Below are positions 22,202-34,900 of a stretch of DNA of 64,000 nt, piece by piece (within the stretch, counting starts at the first letter, position 1; every line of letters starts with the position of its first letter). The stretch is taken from contig CANJKZ010000825.1 in the NCBI GenBank assembly GCA_947471745.1, positions 310,001-374,000 on the forward strand. The letters are read 5' to 3'. Source of the DNA: Closterium sp. Naga37s-1 (taxonomy: Eukaryota; Streptophyta; Zygnematophyceae; Desmidiales; Closteriaceae). The notes under the pieces are model-generated. The model worked only from the letters and a program-made list of their open reading frames with translations. It searched no databases and was not told the origin of the DNA. The translations under genes and the position numbers were made by a program.

Positions 22202-22333
22202 TGTCAGAACATTATAGCCTATACATTTGTGTAGGCTACAGTGGGGTAGCCCATAAGGGGTACAACCCAATTAGGGTTAGTACTTGTACCCAACTGTTTG
22301 CTAGTTCATTCATTCTCATTTGTTACTTTGATA
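22202..22333 (+). repeat. Element C 5' LTR
   Basis: 132 bp starting TGTCAGAACATTATAGCC. The terminal CA has become TA before the primer-binding site TGGAATCAGAGC at 22334. It resembles the LTR at 61728-61856. Confidence 0.85.
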
Positions 22334-22345
22334 TGGAATCAGAGC

Positions 22346-24120
22346 AGGTTCCTTGGGCCCACCACCTGCTACGCTGCTAGTACCCCCCCTAGGCCCGTCG
22401 CCCCTAGGCCCGTCGACCCTAGCCTACGCGCCCGGCTTGTCGACCCTAGCCTACGCGCGCCCGGCCCGTCGCCCCTAGTCTACGCGCCCGGCCCGTCGCT
22501 CCTAGCCCGCGGCCCGTCGACCCCTAGCCCAGCGCCCGGCCCCGTCCCTCGCCCGCGCCCGGCTCCGTCGGCCCCTAGCCCCGCGCCCGGCCCCATTCCT
22601 AGCCCGCGCCCAGCCCCATCGGCCCCTAGCCCCGCGCCCGGCCACGTCCCTAGCCCAGCGCCCGGCCCCGTACCTAGCCTGCGCCCGGCCCCGTCCCTAG
22701 CCCGCGCCCCGCCCCGTACCTAGCCCGCGCCCGGCCCCGTACCTAGCCCGCGCCCAGCCTCGTCCCTAGCCCAGCGCCCGGCCCCATCCCTAGCCCGCGC
22801 CCGGCCCCGTCGGCCACTCGCCCCGCGCCCGGCCCCGTTCCTAGCCCGCGCCCGGCCCCGTCGGCCCCTAGCCCCGCGCCCGGCCATGTCCCTAGCCCAG
22901 CGCCCGGCCCCGTACCTAGCCTGCGCCCGGCCCCGTACCTAGCCCGCGCCCGGCCCTGTACCTAGCCCGCGCCCAGCCTCGTCCCTAGCCCAGCGCCCAG
23001 CCCCGTCCCTAGCCCGCGCCCGGCCCTGTCGGCCCCTCGCCCCGCGCCAGGCCCCGTTCATAGCCCGCGCCCGGCCCCGTCGGCCCCTAGCCCCGCGCCC
23101 GGCCACGTCCCTAGCCCAGCGCACGGCCCCGTACCTAGCCTGCGCCCGGCCCCGTCCCTAGCCCGCGCCCGGCCCCGTACCTAGCCCGCGCCCGGCCTCG
23201 TCCCTAGCCCAGCGCCCGGCCCCGTCCCTAGCCCGCGCCCGGCCCCGCACCTAGCCCGCGCCCGGCCCCGTACCTAGCCCGCGCTCGGCCTCGTCCCTAG
23301 CCCAGCGCCCGACCCCGTCCCTCGCCCGCGCCCGGCCCCCCACGTCGGACCCTAGCCTCGCGCCCGGCCCCGTCGGCCACTCGCCCTGCGCCCGGCCCCG
23401 TTCCTAGCCCGCGCCCGGCCCCGTCGGCCCCTAGCCCCGCGCCCGGCCACATCCCTAGCCCAGCGCCCGGCCCCGTACCTAGCCTGCGCCCGGCCCCATA
23501 CCTAGCCCGCGCCCGGCCCTGTACCTAGCCCGCGCCCAGCCTCGTCCCTAGCCCAGCGCCCAGCCCCGTCCCTAGCCCGCGCCCGGCCCTGTCGGCCCCT
23601 CGCCCTGCGCCCGGCCCCGTTCCTAGCCTGCGCCCGGCCCCGTCGGCCCCTAGCCCAGCGCCCGGCCACGTCCCTAGCCCAGCGCACGACCCCGTACCTA
23701 GCCTGCGCCCGGCCCCGTCCCTAGCCCGCGCCCGGCCCCGTACCTAGCCCGCGACCGGCCTCGTCCCTAGCCCAGCGCCCGGCCCCGTCCCTAGCCCGCG
23801 CCCGGCCCCGTACCTAGCCCGCGCCCGGCCCCGTACCTAGCCCGCGCTCGGCCTCGTCCCTAGCCCAGCGCCCGGCCCCGTCCCTAGCCCGCGCCCGGCC
23901 CCCCACGTCGGCCCCTAGCCTCGCGCCCGGCCCCGTCCCTTGCCCGCGCCTGGCCCCCACGACGACCCCTAGCCCGCGCCCGGCCCCGTCCCTAGCCCGC
24001 GCCCGGCCCTGTCCCTAGCCCGCGCCCGCCCCCCTGTCGGCCCCTCAGCCCCGCGCCCGGCCCCGTTCCTAGCCCGCGCCTGGCCCCCTGTCGGCCCCTT
24101 AGCCCCGCACCCGGCCCCGT
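22346..24120 (+). repeat. Element C GC-rich leader minisatellite
   Basis: About 1.75 kb made of 22-bp units close to CCTAGCCCGCGCCCGGCCCC plus GT. Variants (GTCGGCCCCTAGCCCCGCGC) are arranged in longer blocks that themselves repeat: the 22850-23100 and 23400-23650 segments are near-duplicates. A CTG/CTA trinucleotide run (24133-24190) leads to the gag ATG. Confidence 0.93.
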
Positions 24121-24211
24121 TGGCCCCTCGCTCCACTGTCACCGCTGCTACTGCTACAGCTGCTACAGCTACTGCTACAGTTGCTACTGCTCTCCTGCGT
24201 GCTGCACAGCT

Positions 24212-27200
24212 ATGGCTTCGCTTCGGGTTCTCGCGTTTGATCATGAGGGCAGACCGGTTCAGTTTGACACGTGGCTAGACGACCTGCAGCTGTACCTACT
24301 GAGCGATTCTAAGGACAGTGTCTCGCTGTTTGACCTAGCGTCAGGCGCTACGACTGCCCCTCCCGCCACAGCTGACAGTTCGACTCGCTCACAGTGGCTT
24401 ACTCGTGACGCTGCTGCCCGCTTAGCCATTCGCAACCACCTGCCATTAGCTGAATGCGCTCGCTTCGGACAGCACAGGACAGCGCAGGCGCTGTACGACG
24501 CTGTAGTTGCTCGCTACTCCTCCTCTGCCACTGCTGCTCTAGGCCGCCTTCTTCTGCCCTACCTGTTCCCCGAGCTGTCCGCCTTTTGCAACAGTTGAGG
24601 ACCTGGTTTCCCACCTTCGCGCTAGTGACGCTTGCTACCGCGCTGCCGTTCCTGCTGAGTTCCTTGACAGGAACCCGCCCCCGATGTACATCACTCTCTA
24701 CTTTATAGTCACCCGCCTCCCTAACTCTCTTCGCTCTGTCAGGGACCACTTCCTCTTTCTTGACCCCACCTCCCTCACTGTTGACCTCCTCGAGCAGCAT
24801 CTCCTCGCAGCTGAGACTAGTGCAGTTGCTGTAGGTGCTGCTCGTGGCACTCCGCGCCCGCCCTTCTTTGAGGGGTGTTCCCCCTCCCCCCTTGCCCCCT
24901 CCAACGCCTCTGCTGCTGCTGCAGACGTCTCTGTTTCTGAGGACGTCGGGGCTGCTTCTGCTAGTGCGAAGCGCCGCACCAGCAAGGGCAAGGGTGGCCG
25001 GGGTGGTGGAGGTGGCAGCGGTGGTGGTGGAGGTGGCAGCAGGAGTGGTGGTGGGGGCAACAGTGGAGGTGGTAGCGGCGGTGGGACTGTTGGCGGGAGT
25101 GGGGGCTCTGGTGGCGGTGGTGGAGGCAGCGGTGGGAGTGGCGGCAGTGGAGGAGGTGGGACTGGTAGCGGTGGGACTGGCGCTCGGCGTGTCGGTTCTG
25201 GGGGTGGCCAGCGTCAGGAGCAGCAGCGTCGGAGCGAGACCCCGTCTCCCCAGCAGCTTCGTGAGTGGTTTCTGCGTGGGGCGTCTGGGGGTAGTTGCCC
25301 GTATTTCATTCGCACGGGTGACCGTGCTGGTCAGACTTGCGGGCAGCTCCACACTCAGCACCGCTGCTTCTCCCGCCTCGACGACGCTTGGCGTGCTGAG
25401 TTTGGTGACGACGTCGAGCTCCCTTGCTGGGCAGATCTGCTTAAGTCTAGGATTGCTATCTTTGACCTAGACTTTGATGCTATTCTTTCTGCTATGTATG
25501 CTTTGTCTGTTAGTGCTGAGGGTGACTGTTACCGGTGTGTGCCGCCTGACCCAGGTATAGCCGCTGCTGCTCTAGGTGCTAGTGAGTCTGGTACTCTCCC
25601 TGGTACTGCGCCTGCTGAGGCCTTGCACACTTTCACGTTGGACTCCGACGCCTCGCGCTGTTTCTTTCGTGACAGCACCACCCTCACTCCTCGTCCTGCA
25701 CCTGTCCCGGTCAGACTGGCTGATCCCTCCGGGGGACCGGTCGTGGCCCGTTCCTCCACTGTCCTCCCGTGTCCGGCGGTTTCGTCCGGCTCACTGTCAG
25801 GTCTTCACCTCCCCTCGTTCTCTACGAACTTGGTGAGTACCGCTGCCCTCCAGGATGCGATAGTCACTACCACCACTCCTGGGGGTCAGCGTGTGTCGAT
25901 CTGCACGTGCACACGGACGGGGCGTCACCTGGCCACGTTCACTCATCGGCCAGGGTCGAGTCTGTACACACTTGCTACCGAGCCTTCTCAGGTAGCTGCG
26001 TCTGCTCAGGTGTCAGCGTCAGGTCAGGTAGCCGCCTCTTGCTCGTGTCGCCTCCTGTCGCACCAGAGTCTTCTGTGGCACCACCATCTGGGTCACCCCT
26101 CCCTACCTCGCCTTCGTGGCATGCACTCTCATCTTCTTGTCTCTCGTCTCCTCGCCACTGCTGTCACTGACCCTTCTTTTGAGTCTGTTGCTGCGTCTGC
26201 TCTCGTTGCTGAGCTGCTTGACTTTGCTGCTGCTTGTCGTCTAGACTACGCCACAGCTCTTGTTGCTGAGCCTGCGTCTGCCAGTCCTCCGTCTGTCGGG
26301 GGTGAGTGTGCTCTTGGCACGGACGTCCTTGAGGACAGGCAGGAGGACTTTGAGTGTCTTGCAGCTGCTGTACCTCGTTTCGCTTCCATGCTGCTTGCCC
26401 CTGAGGGAGACTCGGATGCTCCAGACATCCTGACCCCGCACTCTTACGCAGAGGCGATTACGGGTCCTTACTCCTCTCAGTGGCAGGCAGGCATGGATGC
26501 CGAGATGGCATCCTGGAAGTCCACAGGCACTTACGTCGACGAGGTTCCCCCACCTGGGGCGAACATAGTCGATGGCATGTGGATCTTCAGGGTGAAGCGG
26601 CCGCCGGGTTCTCCGCCTGCCTTCAAGGCGCGTTACTTTGCTAGAGGCTTCAGTCAGCGACAGGGAGTTGACTACTTCCAGACCATCTCCCCCACCCCGA
26701 AGATGACTACTCTTCGGGTGTTGCTGCACGTCGTTGCTCAGCGTGACTACGAGTTGCACTCTCTGGACTTCAGCACAGCTTTCCTGCAGGGCAGCCTGCA
26801 CGAGGAGATCTGGTTGCGCCGCCCACCTGGTTTCACTGAGTCTTTTCCTGCAGGTACTCAGTGGAGTCTTCAGCGGCCAGTCTACGGTCTCCGCCAGGCG
26901 CCTCGCGAGTGGCACGACACACTGAGGACTACACTTGCGGCTCTTGGGTTTGCTCCTGCTACTTCTGACCAGTCGCTGTTTCTACGCATCGACACCTCGC
27001 TGCCGCCGTTCTACGTCCTTGTCTACGTCGACAACCTCGTCTTTGCCACTGCTGACACTGAGGCACTGACTCTTGTGAAGTCGGAGCTGCAGAAGAGACA
27101 CACCTGCACTGACCTGGGTGAACTGCGCAGCTATCTTGGCTTGCAGATCACCTGGGACAGAGCTCGGCGCACCATTACCCTGACTCAGTCACACATGGTG

Positions 27201-27885
27201 CACCGGGTCCTTCAGCGCTTCGGCTTCCACTTCTCCTCGCCACAGCCCACTCCTCTGTCTACCAGCCACTCGCGCTCAGCTCCACCTTCGGACGAGTCCG
27301 TAGAGCCGAGTGGTCCGTACCCAGAGCTTGTGGGTTGCTTCATGTACCTGATGACGTGCACTCGACCCGACCTCGCGTACCCTCTCAGCCTCCTGGCTCG
27401 CTACCTGGCTCCCGGCAGGCACCGAAAGGTGCAGTGGGATGCTGCGAAGAGGGTACTGCGTTACTTGTGTAGTACGTCAGGCATGGGGCTCGTGCTTGGA
27501 GGACGGGCTCCAGTTGTCCTCGCCGGTCACGCAGACGCCTCCTGGGTTGACGACTCAGCTATGCAGCGGTCGTCACAGGGTTACACCTTCAGCCTTGGCT
27601 CCGACTCTGTTTCTTGGCGGTCTACCCGCTCGTCTTCGGTTCTCAGCTCCAGTTGTGAGGCTGAGATCTACGCCGGGGCCATGGCTGCACAGGATGAAGC
27701 ACATCGTTCTGCGATACTTCCTTGCTCAAGAAATGCAGCAGCGTGGCCAGCTTCGTCTTGCGTACGTGGCCACTCGGGCCAACACTGCTGATGTCTTCAC
27801 CGAGGCACTTTCGCCTGGTGATCATCAGCGCTTTGTTACTGTGTTAGGCCTTGTGGCTACTTTGCCTCACTTGCTTACTACTTGA
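24212..27885 (+). pseudogene. Element C gag-pol polyprotein lacking integrase
   Basis: Gag starts at 24212 (MASLRVLAFDHEGRPVQFD). A one-base insertion in GCCTTTTGCAACAG near 24585 shifts the frame. From 24684 to 27791 one long frame carries RNPPPMYITLYF, Gly-rich nucleocapsid (25000-25170), CCHC-like motif, protease (LDSDASRCFF, where DSGA has become DSDA), GAG-preintegrase LLWHHHLGHPSLPRL, then jumps straight to the integrase-RT linker (LLATAVTDPSFESVA). The whole integrase catalytic core is missing. RT is present (YVDNLVF, where the usual YVDD has become YVDN) and RNase H has a deletion between GAMAAQ and MKHI that changes frame. The product would be neither integration- nor RT-competent. 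Confidence 0.87.
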
Positions 27886-28036
27886 CTCTGCTTGTACTGT
27901 GATCTCTATATATACCTGAATGCTTGCACTTGCTAGGGTATGATCACTGTATTGTTTGTTCTCTTTATATAACTCTGCATGTGAACTGGCCTTGTGGCCC
28001 TTTATTTGTGCTCGAACTGTGTGGTGACTTTGTGGT

Positions 28037-28635
28037 CCATCGCCTCAGGCCACTGGTGGTTGGGCAGTCGCATGCCATGCAACAGTTTGCGCATGTTGTT
28101 CTGGAGAGTTCTGTTCATCCATTCTTCCACGCCTTGCTGTTGATGGGCGTAGGGAAGCGAGATGAGTCGCTTGATGCCTCGTTCTGCGAGGTACTGCTTG
28201 AACCTTTGTGACTGATATTCTCCTCCCCCGTCTGACTGGAAGATTTTCAGCCTTTCTCCCGATTCTCGTTCTGCCACAGGTAGCCAGGCGACGAAGGCTT
28301 CGAAGGCCATGTCGCAACTTGGAAGGTTGAGGTGCCAGATGTATCGGGTGGCGGCGTCGATGAAAGTAATCACATAGTTGTATGCTTCCTTTCCTTGTTC
28401 GCGAGTATACAGGATGTCGCTGTAAACTTTCTCCAGTGGTGCGTAAGCTGGCGCGCTTGGATTGTGGTGAGAGATAAATGGTTGATGAGGTAAGTCGGCT
28501 TCGGGGCAGGTAAAACATGTACCGCGGACTCGTTGAAGTTCCCTGCCGTCAGGTAGAAGTAAGGAGTCTTTGTCGAGTACTGCTGCCTTGATCGTGTTGT
28601 TTAACGTGGTGTTGCTTGGATGACCCAGTCTTTCG
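28037..28635 (-). pseudogene. Copia-1 integrase core fragment
   Basis: The minus strand carries the HHCC zinc region continuing from the 36770 fragment (ERLGHPSNTTL, then GTCFTCPEADL). It is followed by the integrase core: VYSDILY with the first Asp, VITFIDAATRYIWHL, FQSDGGGEYQSQRFKQYLAE with the second Asp and downstream region, PYAHQQQGVEEWMNRTL with the catalytic Glu, and MRLPNHQWPEA. It stops at element C's truncated end. The usual HQQNGVAE motif reads HQQQGVEE. It would insert cDNA into the genome if complete. Confidence 0.9.
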
Positions 28636-28765
28636 TGTGAGAATCGAGAATGGAATGAATGAACTAGGAACGAGATGGGTACAAGTAGAGAACACAAAAG
28701 TGTTGTACCCTCTAAGAACTACCCCACTACAGCCTAAACAGACTATAGCAGATATAAGTTTGACA
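28636..28765 (-). repeat. Element B 3' LTR
   Basis: 130 bp, TGTGAGAATC...TTTGACA. The polypurine tract CTATGGGGGTG (minus strand) is adjacent at 28766. Confidence 0.93.
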
Positions 28766-28994
28766 CACCCCCATAGGCAAAGTGGGGGAGAACAAGAGGT
28801 TACAAGACCAGTCAAGAAAGACAAAGCAAGCTCAGGGTGGATCACAAAGTCACCACGCAGTCTGAGCACAAGCAAATGGCCACAAGGCCAGTTCATATGC
28901 AGAGTCATATAAGAGAAAACAAACAATAAACAGAACAAAACCTAGCAAGAGTAAGCATGCAGGTATATGTATAAAGAGTACAGTACAGGCAGAG

Positions 28995-31900
28995 TCAGGC
29001 AGAAAGCAAGTGAGGCACAGTAGGTACAAGGCCTAACACAGTGCAGAAACGCTGATGATCACAAGGCTGAAGTGCCTTGGTGAAAACATCAGCAGTGTTG
29101 GCCTGAGAGGCCACGTACGCAAGACGAAGCTGGCCACGCTGCTGCAACTCTCGAGCAAGGAAGTAGCGCAGAGCAATGTGCTTCGTTCTGTGCTCCAGTC
29201 TGTGCTCCTGACACAAGGCCAGCATGGCCTTGTTGTCGACGTACAGAACTGGAGGAGAACGAGGCGCCTCTCCCAAGTCGGTCAGCAGGTAGGTAAGCCA
29301 GCGTAGCTCCTGTGCAGCCATGGCCCCAGCGTAGATCTCAGCCTCACAACTGGAGCTGAGAACAGAAGAAGAGCGGGTAGACTGCCAAGAGACAGAACCG
29401 GAGCCAAGACTGAAGGTGTAACCCTGTGACGACCGCTGCGTAGCCAAGTCGTCAACCCAGGAGGCGTCAGCGTGACCAGTGAGGACAACTCGAGCCCGTC
29501 CTCCAAGCACGAGCCCCATGCCCGATGTACTGCACAAGTAGCGCAACACCCTCTTCGCAGCATCCCAGTGCACCTTTCGGTGCCTGCCGGGAGCCACGTA
29601 GCGAGCCAGAAGGCTGAGAGGGTATGCGAGGTCAGGTCGTGTGCAAGTCATCAGGTACATGAGGCAGCCCACAAGCTCTGGATACGGGCCACTCGGCTCT
29701 ACGGACTCGTCCGAAGGTGGAGCTGAGAGCGAGTGACCGGTAGGCAGAGGAGTGGACTGTGGCGAGGAGTACGTGAAGCCGAAGCGCTGAAGGACCTGCT
29801 GCACCATGTGTGACTGAGTCAAGGTAATGGTGCGCTGTGCTCTGTCCCGGGTGATCCGCAAGCCAAGATAGCTTGTCAGCTCACCCAGGTCTGTGCACGT
29901 GTATCTCTTCTGCAGCTCGGACTTCACGTGGGCGAGTGCCTCCGTGTCAGCAGTAGCAAAGACGAGGTCGTCTACGTACACGAGAACGTAGAACGGCGGC
30001 AGAGTAGCGTCAGTGCGTAGAAACAGAGAAGGGTCAGCAGTGGAAGGAGCAAAACCAAGAGAAGCAAGAGTCGTCCTGAGCGTGTCGTGCCACTCACGGG
30101 GCGCCTGGCGGAGACCGTAGACTGGCCGCCGGAGGCTCCACTGGGTACCAGCAGGAAACGACCCAGTGAAGCCAGGTGGGCGGCGCAGCCAGATCTCCTC
30201 GTGCAGGCTGCCCTGTAGGAAGGCTGTGCTGAAGTCAAGCGAGTGGAGCTCGTAGTCACGCTGAGCAGCAACGTGCAGCAGTACCCGAAGAGTGGTCATC
30301 TTCGGGGTAGGGGAGAAGGTCTGAAAGAAGTCAACTCCCTGTCGCTGACTGAAGCCGCGTGCAACGTAACGCGCCTTGAAGGCAGGCGGAGAACCCGGCG
30401 GCCGCTTCACCCTGAAGATCCACATGCCACTGACGATGTTCGCCCCAGGTGGGGGAACCTCGTCTACGTAGGTGCCTGTGGACTTCCAGGAAGCCATCTC
30501 TGCGTCCATGGCTGCCTGCCACTTAGAGGATTAGGGACCCTCTATCGCCTCTGCGTAAGAGCGCGGGGTCGTGTTATAGACACAGTAGGCTCCAATGTGC
30601 CTAAAACGAAAGATAGAGTGCACAGTCGGATTTCTGCACAGCGGCTTCAAACGTTCATAGCGTTCTGGTCACAGCTTTAAATGACTTGATTCAACTTGGA
30701 TCTGGAGCGTCTTATTGTCGCCTACACTAGGCAATTTAGATCGCACAATTTGACCAAGTATTGACGACACAGCGTCGGTTGAACGAATGGCACTATGGCA
30801 GCCACTATAGTCTTAGAACACAAGATAGGAAGAGTTAGGGAGAGTTACGAGTTGGGAATGACTCCCAGCTCCTACAAACCCCAAGAGCCGAGGTACAGTG
30901 ATGTGGAACAGTGCCACACTGTCCCCAACCATGAAGGGTCTCGAAACTACCCTTCACTAGGGCCTACACCAAGTGAAATGTTACACTACACAAAGTAATG
31001 TAACTATCTTCAATATCTTGGGGTGTACCCTTTTTTCGCGGGCTTCGCGATTACTTGAATGTTGACACCAGGGCTCGGGTTCTTCATCACAAACTCATCC
31101 TTGAGTTCTTGATGGGTCTGCTGCACACACCTGTGACACGTCGAACGTTCGACAAGCGACAAAATAGAAACCGCGCACGACAAAATAGAAACCACGCGGG
31201 ACACACAAAACGACCACGTTACACGCGACTAGCGATAATTCGCTATTGACTTGACACACACACTTGACATCATGACCCATCATTCACACACTATTATAAG
31301 CATGAAATATATATTTATTTCATGCACTCATTCCATTCCATGCACACACGCATGCACGCACACGGACAACAAGCCGAGTGCAAACCGTAGGGTTGCACCA
31401 ACAGGTCGGGATGTCTAGTGCATCCGGGTCTCCCGTGCCAAGAGCACACTCACCCCCGACGGACGGAGGATGGACAGACACAGACGCAGCAACCAGACTA
31501 GCAGCGTAGTCTAGGCGACAGGCAGTAGCAAAGGCAACAAGCTCAGTAACAAGAGCAGACGCAGCAGAGGACTCAAACAGAGGGTCAGTGACAGCAGTGG
31601 CCAGAAAGCGCGTGACAGCTGGACTAGCAGCACGAAGGGAGTCAGACTCCGGGTCCGGACTGGCAGGAAGAGAGGACGCGGGAGGAGACAGCAGAGGGAC
31701 ACACTGTGGAGTAGTAGAAGGACGCAGAGTCATAGAGTGAGTGCCTAGGACAGGAGGGAGACGCGGACGCGAAACACGACCAGCGCGAACAGTACGGACA
31801 GGCGACGCAGCACGAGACGCAGGCGACACAGGACGAGACTCAGGCTCACGGCGCTCCGTAAGACCTCCAGTCGGTCCAGAGTAAGGACCGGGCAGCGGAG

Positions 31901-34900
31901 AGGCCGGCTGCAACTGTGACTGGTACCGGACAGGCGGCGGACTGAGGAAAGGAGGAGGACCAGGAGAAGGCGGTGAGCTAAGAACCTGCTGAAGGAGCGG
32001 AACGTAGTACGGCCGCGGCCGCGCAGCGCCTCCACAAACAGCAGAAACAGGACCGGTACCCTCAGCCCCAGGGTCTCCAGTCCCAGCAGCACCTCCAGCA
32101 CCTCCAGCAGCTCCAGCAGCAGCAGCACCTCCAGCAGCACCTCCAGCACCACCAGCACCAGCAGCACCTCCAGAAGCCCCAGCAGCACCTCCAGCACCAG
32201 CAGCACCTCCAGCACCAGCAGCACCTCCAGCAGCACCTCCAGCACCACCAGCACCAGCAGTACCTCCAGAAGCTCCAGCAGCACCTCCAGCACCAGCAGC
32301 ACCTCCAGTAGCACCTCCAGAAGCTCCAGCAGCACCTCCAGCACCAGCAGCACCTCCAGCACCAGCAGCACCTCCAACAGCACCAGCACCAGCAGCACCT
32401 CCAGAAGCCCCAGTAGTACCCCGACAGAGCCGAGAGTACCACTCACGAAGCCGCTGTGGAGAGAGAGGCTCCCGCCGCGGCGGGACACCGAGAGCACCTC
32501 CAGACGCAGCACGCGCAGGCTCAGCACCCCCAGGCTCAGCACGTCCAGACTCAGCACCCCAAGACTCAGCACCCCCAGTCTCAGCACCCCCAGTCCCCGC
32601 ACCCGCAGGCGCAGCACCCCCAGACTCAGCACCTGAGTCGACAGCTACCTCGACCGGCTCGGCAGGGTCTACCTGGGACACACCTGAGGGGGCAGGACCC
32701 TGGGGGGGGAGGGGGTCTACAGGGGGAGTACCTGGGGCAAGGAAGAGCGGCGGGGGAGGGGGAGAGGCAGTGCGGTAGGGAAAGAGACGGTAGTATGACA
32801 CCGACTCGTCAAACGTGACGTCCTGAGAGGACAGAACACGACGCGAGGTGGGGTGGTAGAACTGCCACCCGGGTGCGTCAGGAGGGAAGCCAAGGAAGAC
32901 ACAGGGAACGGCACGGGAGGACAGCTTGTCCGCAGTAGTATCGCGGACAAAAGCTCGAGATCCCCAGACACGGAACGCGGACGCATCGCCAACCTTCCCC
33001 GTCCACCGCAGAGTAGGTGTGGTCTCCGGCAAGGAGACACGAGGCTGAAGGTTGATCTGATGCGCTGCGTACTGAACCGCGAACGGCCACAGAAAACGGG
33101 GAGCAGCCGCATGGATCATGGACGTACGAGCGACGTCCATGACCATGCCAATGCGGCGCTCAGCAATCCCATTTTGCTGCGGGGAGGCCGGAAGCGTGAA
33201 CGTCTGGCGGATGCCCTCAGAACGACAGAAGGCTCTCAGGAGGTCGGAGGAAAACTCCCCGCCTCTGTCTGAGTGCAGACGCAGAACAGGAAGGTCTGAG
33301 CCAAAACTCTCACTAAGCTGGTGACGAGCACCGCGGATCCAGTCGATCAACACCTCAGGGACCTCACCCTTGCTTCGCAAGGGGAAGACTGTGGTGTAAC
33401 GCGAGTAGTCGTCAACGACCAGCAGGAAGTAACGCTCGTGACCCTGTCCACGGACGCGGGCTGGGCCCCACACGTCCATGTGAAGAGTCTGCAGAGGAGC
33501 CTCAGTCGGAGGGAACGAGGAGGAGTGAGGGGCGGCGCGCTTCCGGCCCTCGACACAAGGAACACAGGTGGGGACAGGCCCCGGAGGAAGGAGAGGGAGG
33601 GACCTGGGGAGACCAGAGACAAGGGCACGGGAGGCCATACCTCGAAGACGAGGCAGGGAGGGGTGACCAAGGCGGTGGTGCCAAAGGAGAGTCTCGTGCG
33701 ACAGAGGACGACACGAGCAGGGGGCAGACGCAGGACTAGACCCGGACGCGGCAGCAAACACCTGACTAGACGCAGCTACCTGACCAGACGCAGAGACCGG
33801 AGGAGGTGCAGTAGTCAGTGTGTACAGACTCGACCCTGGCCGACGGGTGAACGTGGCCAGGTGGCGGCCCATCCGAGAGCAAGTGCAGTGGGTCACACGC
33901 TGACCTCCAGGGGTGAACTGGTCAACCCACGCGTCCTGGAGGTCAGCTCCACTCACCAAGTTCGTAGAGAACGAGGGGAGGTGGAGTCCCGACAGCAAGC
34001 CCGACGGGGCCGCCGGACACGGTAAAACTGTAGAGGAGCGTGCAAGGACTGGGCCCCCTGAGGGGTCAGCAAGGGAGACCGCAACAGGCCGGCTGAGCGG
34101 CGTGAGCGTGGTGCTGTCTCTAAAGAAAGAGCACGAAGCACCAGAGTCAAGTGTGAAAGTGTGCAAGGCCTCAGTAGGTGCAGTACCAGTGAGAGTAGAC
34201 GTACCAGCACCTGGAGCAGTAGACGCACTAGCACCTAGGGCAGCAGCCGCACTAGCACCTAGAGCAGCAGCCGCAGTGCCCGGGTCGGGCGGGACACTCA
34301 GGTAACTGTCACCCTCAGTAATATCAGCAAGAGCATACATGGCAGCAAGGATAGCATCAAAATCTAGATCAAAGATAGGCACATTCTGCAGAAGCAGATC
34401 ATGCCAGCGAGGGAGCTCAACAGAGTCAGGAAACTGGGTACGCCAAGCGTCAGTCAAGCGGCCGAAGCAGCGCTGCGTGGTGTGTGGGAGCCCACACACC
34501 TCCCCACTACGAGGGCCGGTGCGGAGAACGTAAGCGCAGGGACCTGCACCCCCAGACCTCCCACGCCCAGCGTACCACTCACAAAGATGCTGAACCGACG
34601 GGGTCTCACGGGTGCGCAGCTGCTGCTGGCGCTGGCTGCCACCAAAGCCTCCACGCTGCGCGGCTGCACCTCGACCAGAACCACCGCCGCCTCCGCCTCC
34701 ACCACCGCTGCCGCTGCCTCCACCACCTCCGCCGCTGCCTCCACCACCTCCACTGCCGCCACTGAAGCCCCCACTCCCGGTACCACCCCCACCTCCACCG
34801 CCACCCCCTCCGCCTCCTCCACCACCCCCCCCGCCACCCCTGGTCCCCTTGCCCTTGCTGTTGCGGCGTCTCCCACTAGGGGCAGACGCAGCTCCGACCT

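Larger units (their letters stand above)
22202..28036 (+). mobile_element. Copia element C (plus strand, 3'-truncated), nested in Copia-1
   Basis: It starts with a 132-bp LTR (22202-22333), primer-binding site TGGAATCAGAGC, a 1.8-kb GC-rich leader and gag-pol to 27885. It stops inside the typical 3' untranslated region at GTGACTTTGTGGTCCA, without polypurine tract or 3' LTR. No target duplication is visible. The adjoining Copia-1 sequence lacks the integrase C-terminus and linker, so one deletion probably removed the 3' end of C together with flanking Copia-1 DNA. It lacks the integrase core. Confidence 0.88.

Noticed and set aside
22346-24120. CRISPR-like or satellite array
   Set aside because: Regular 22-bp repeats without unique spacers, located in a retrotransposon leader between PBS and gag.
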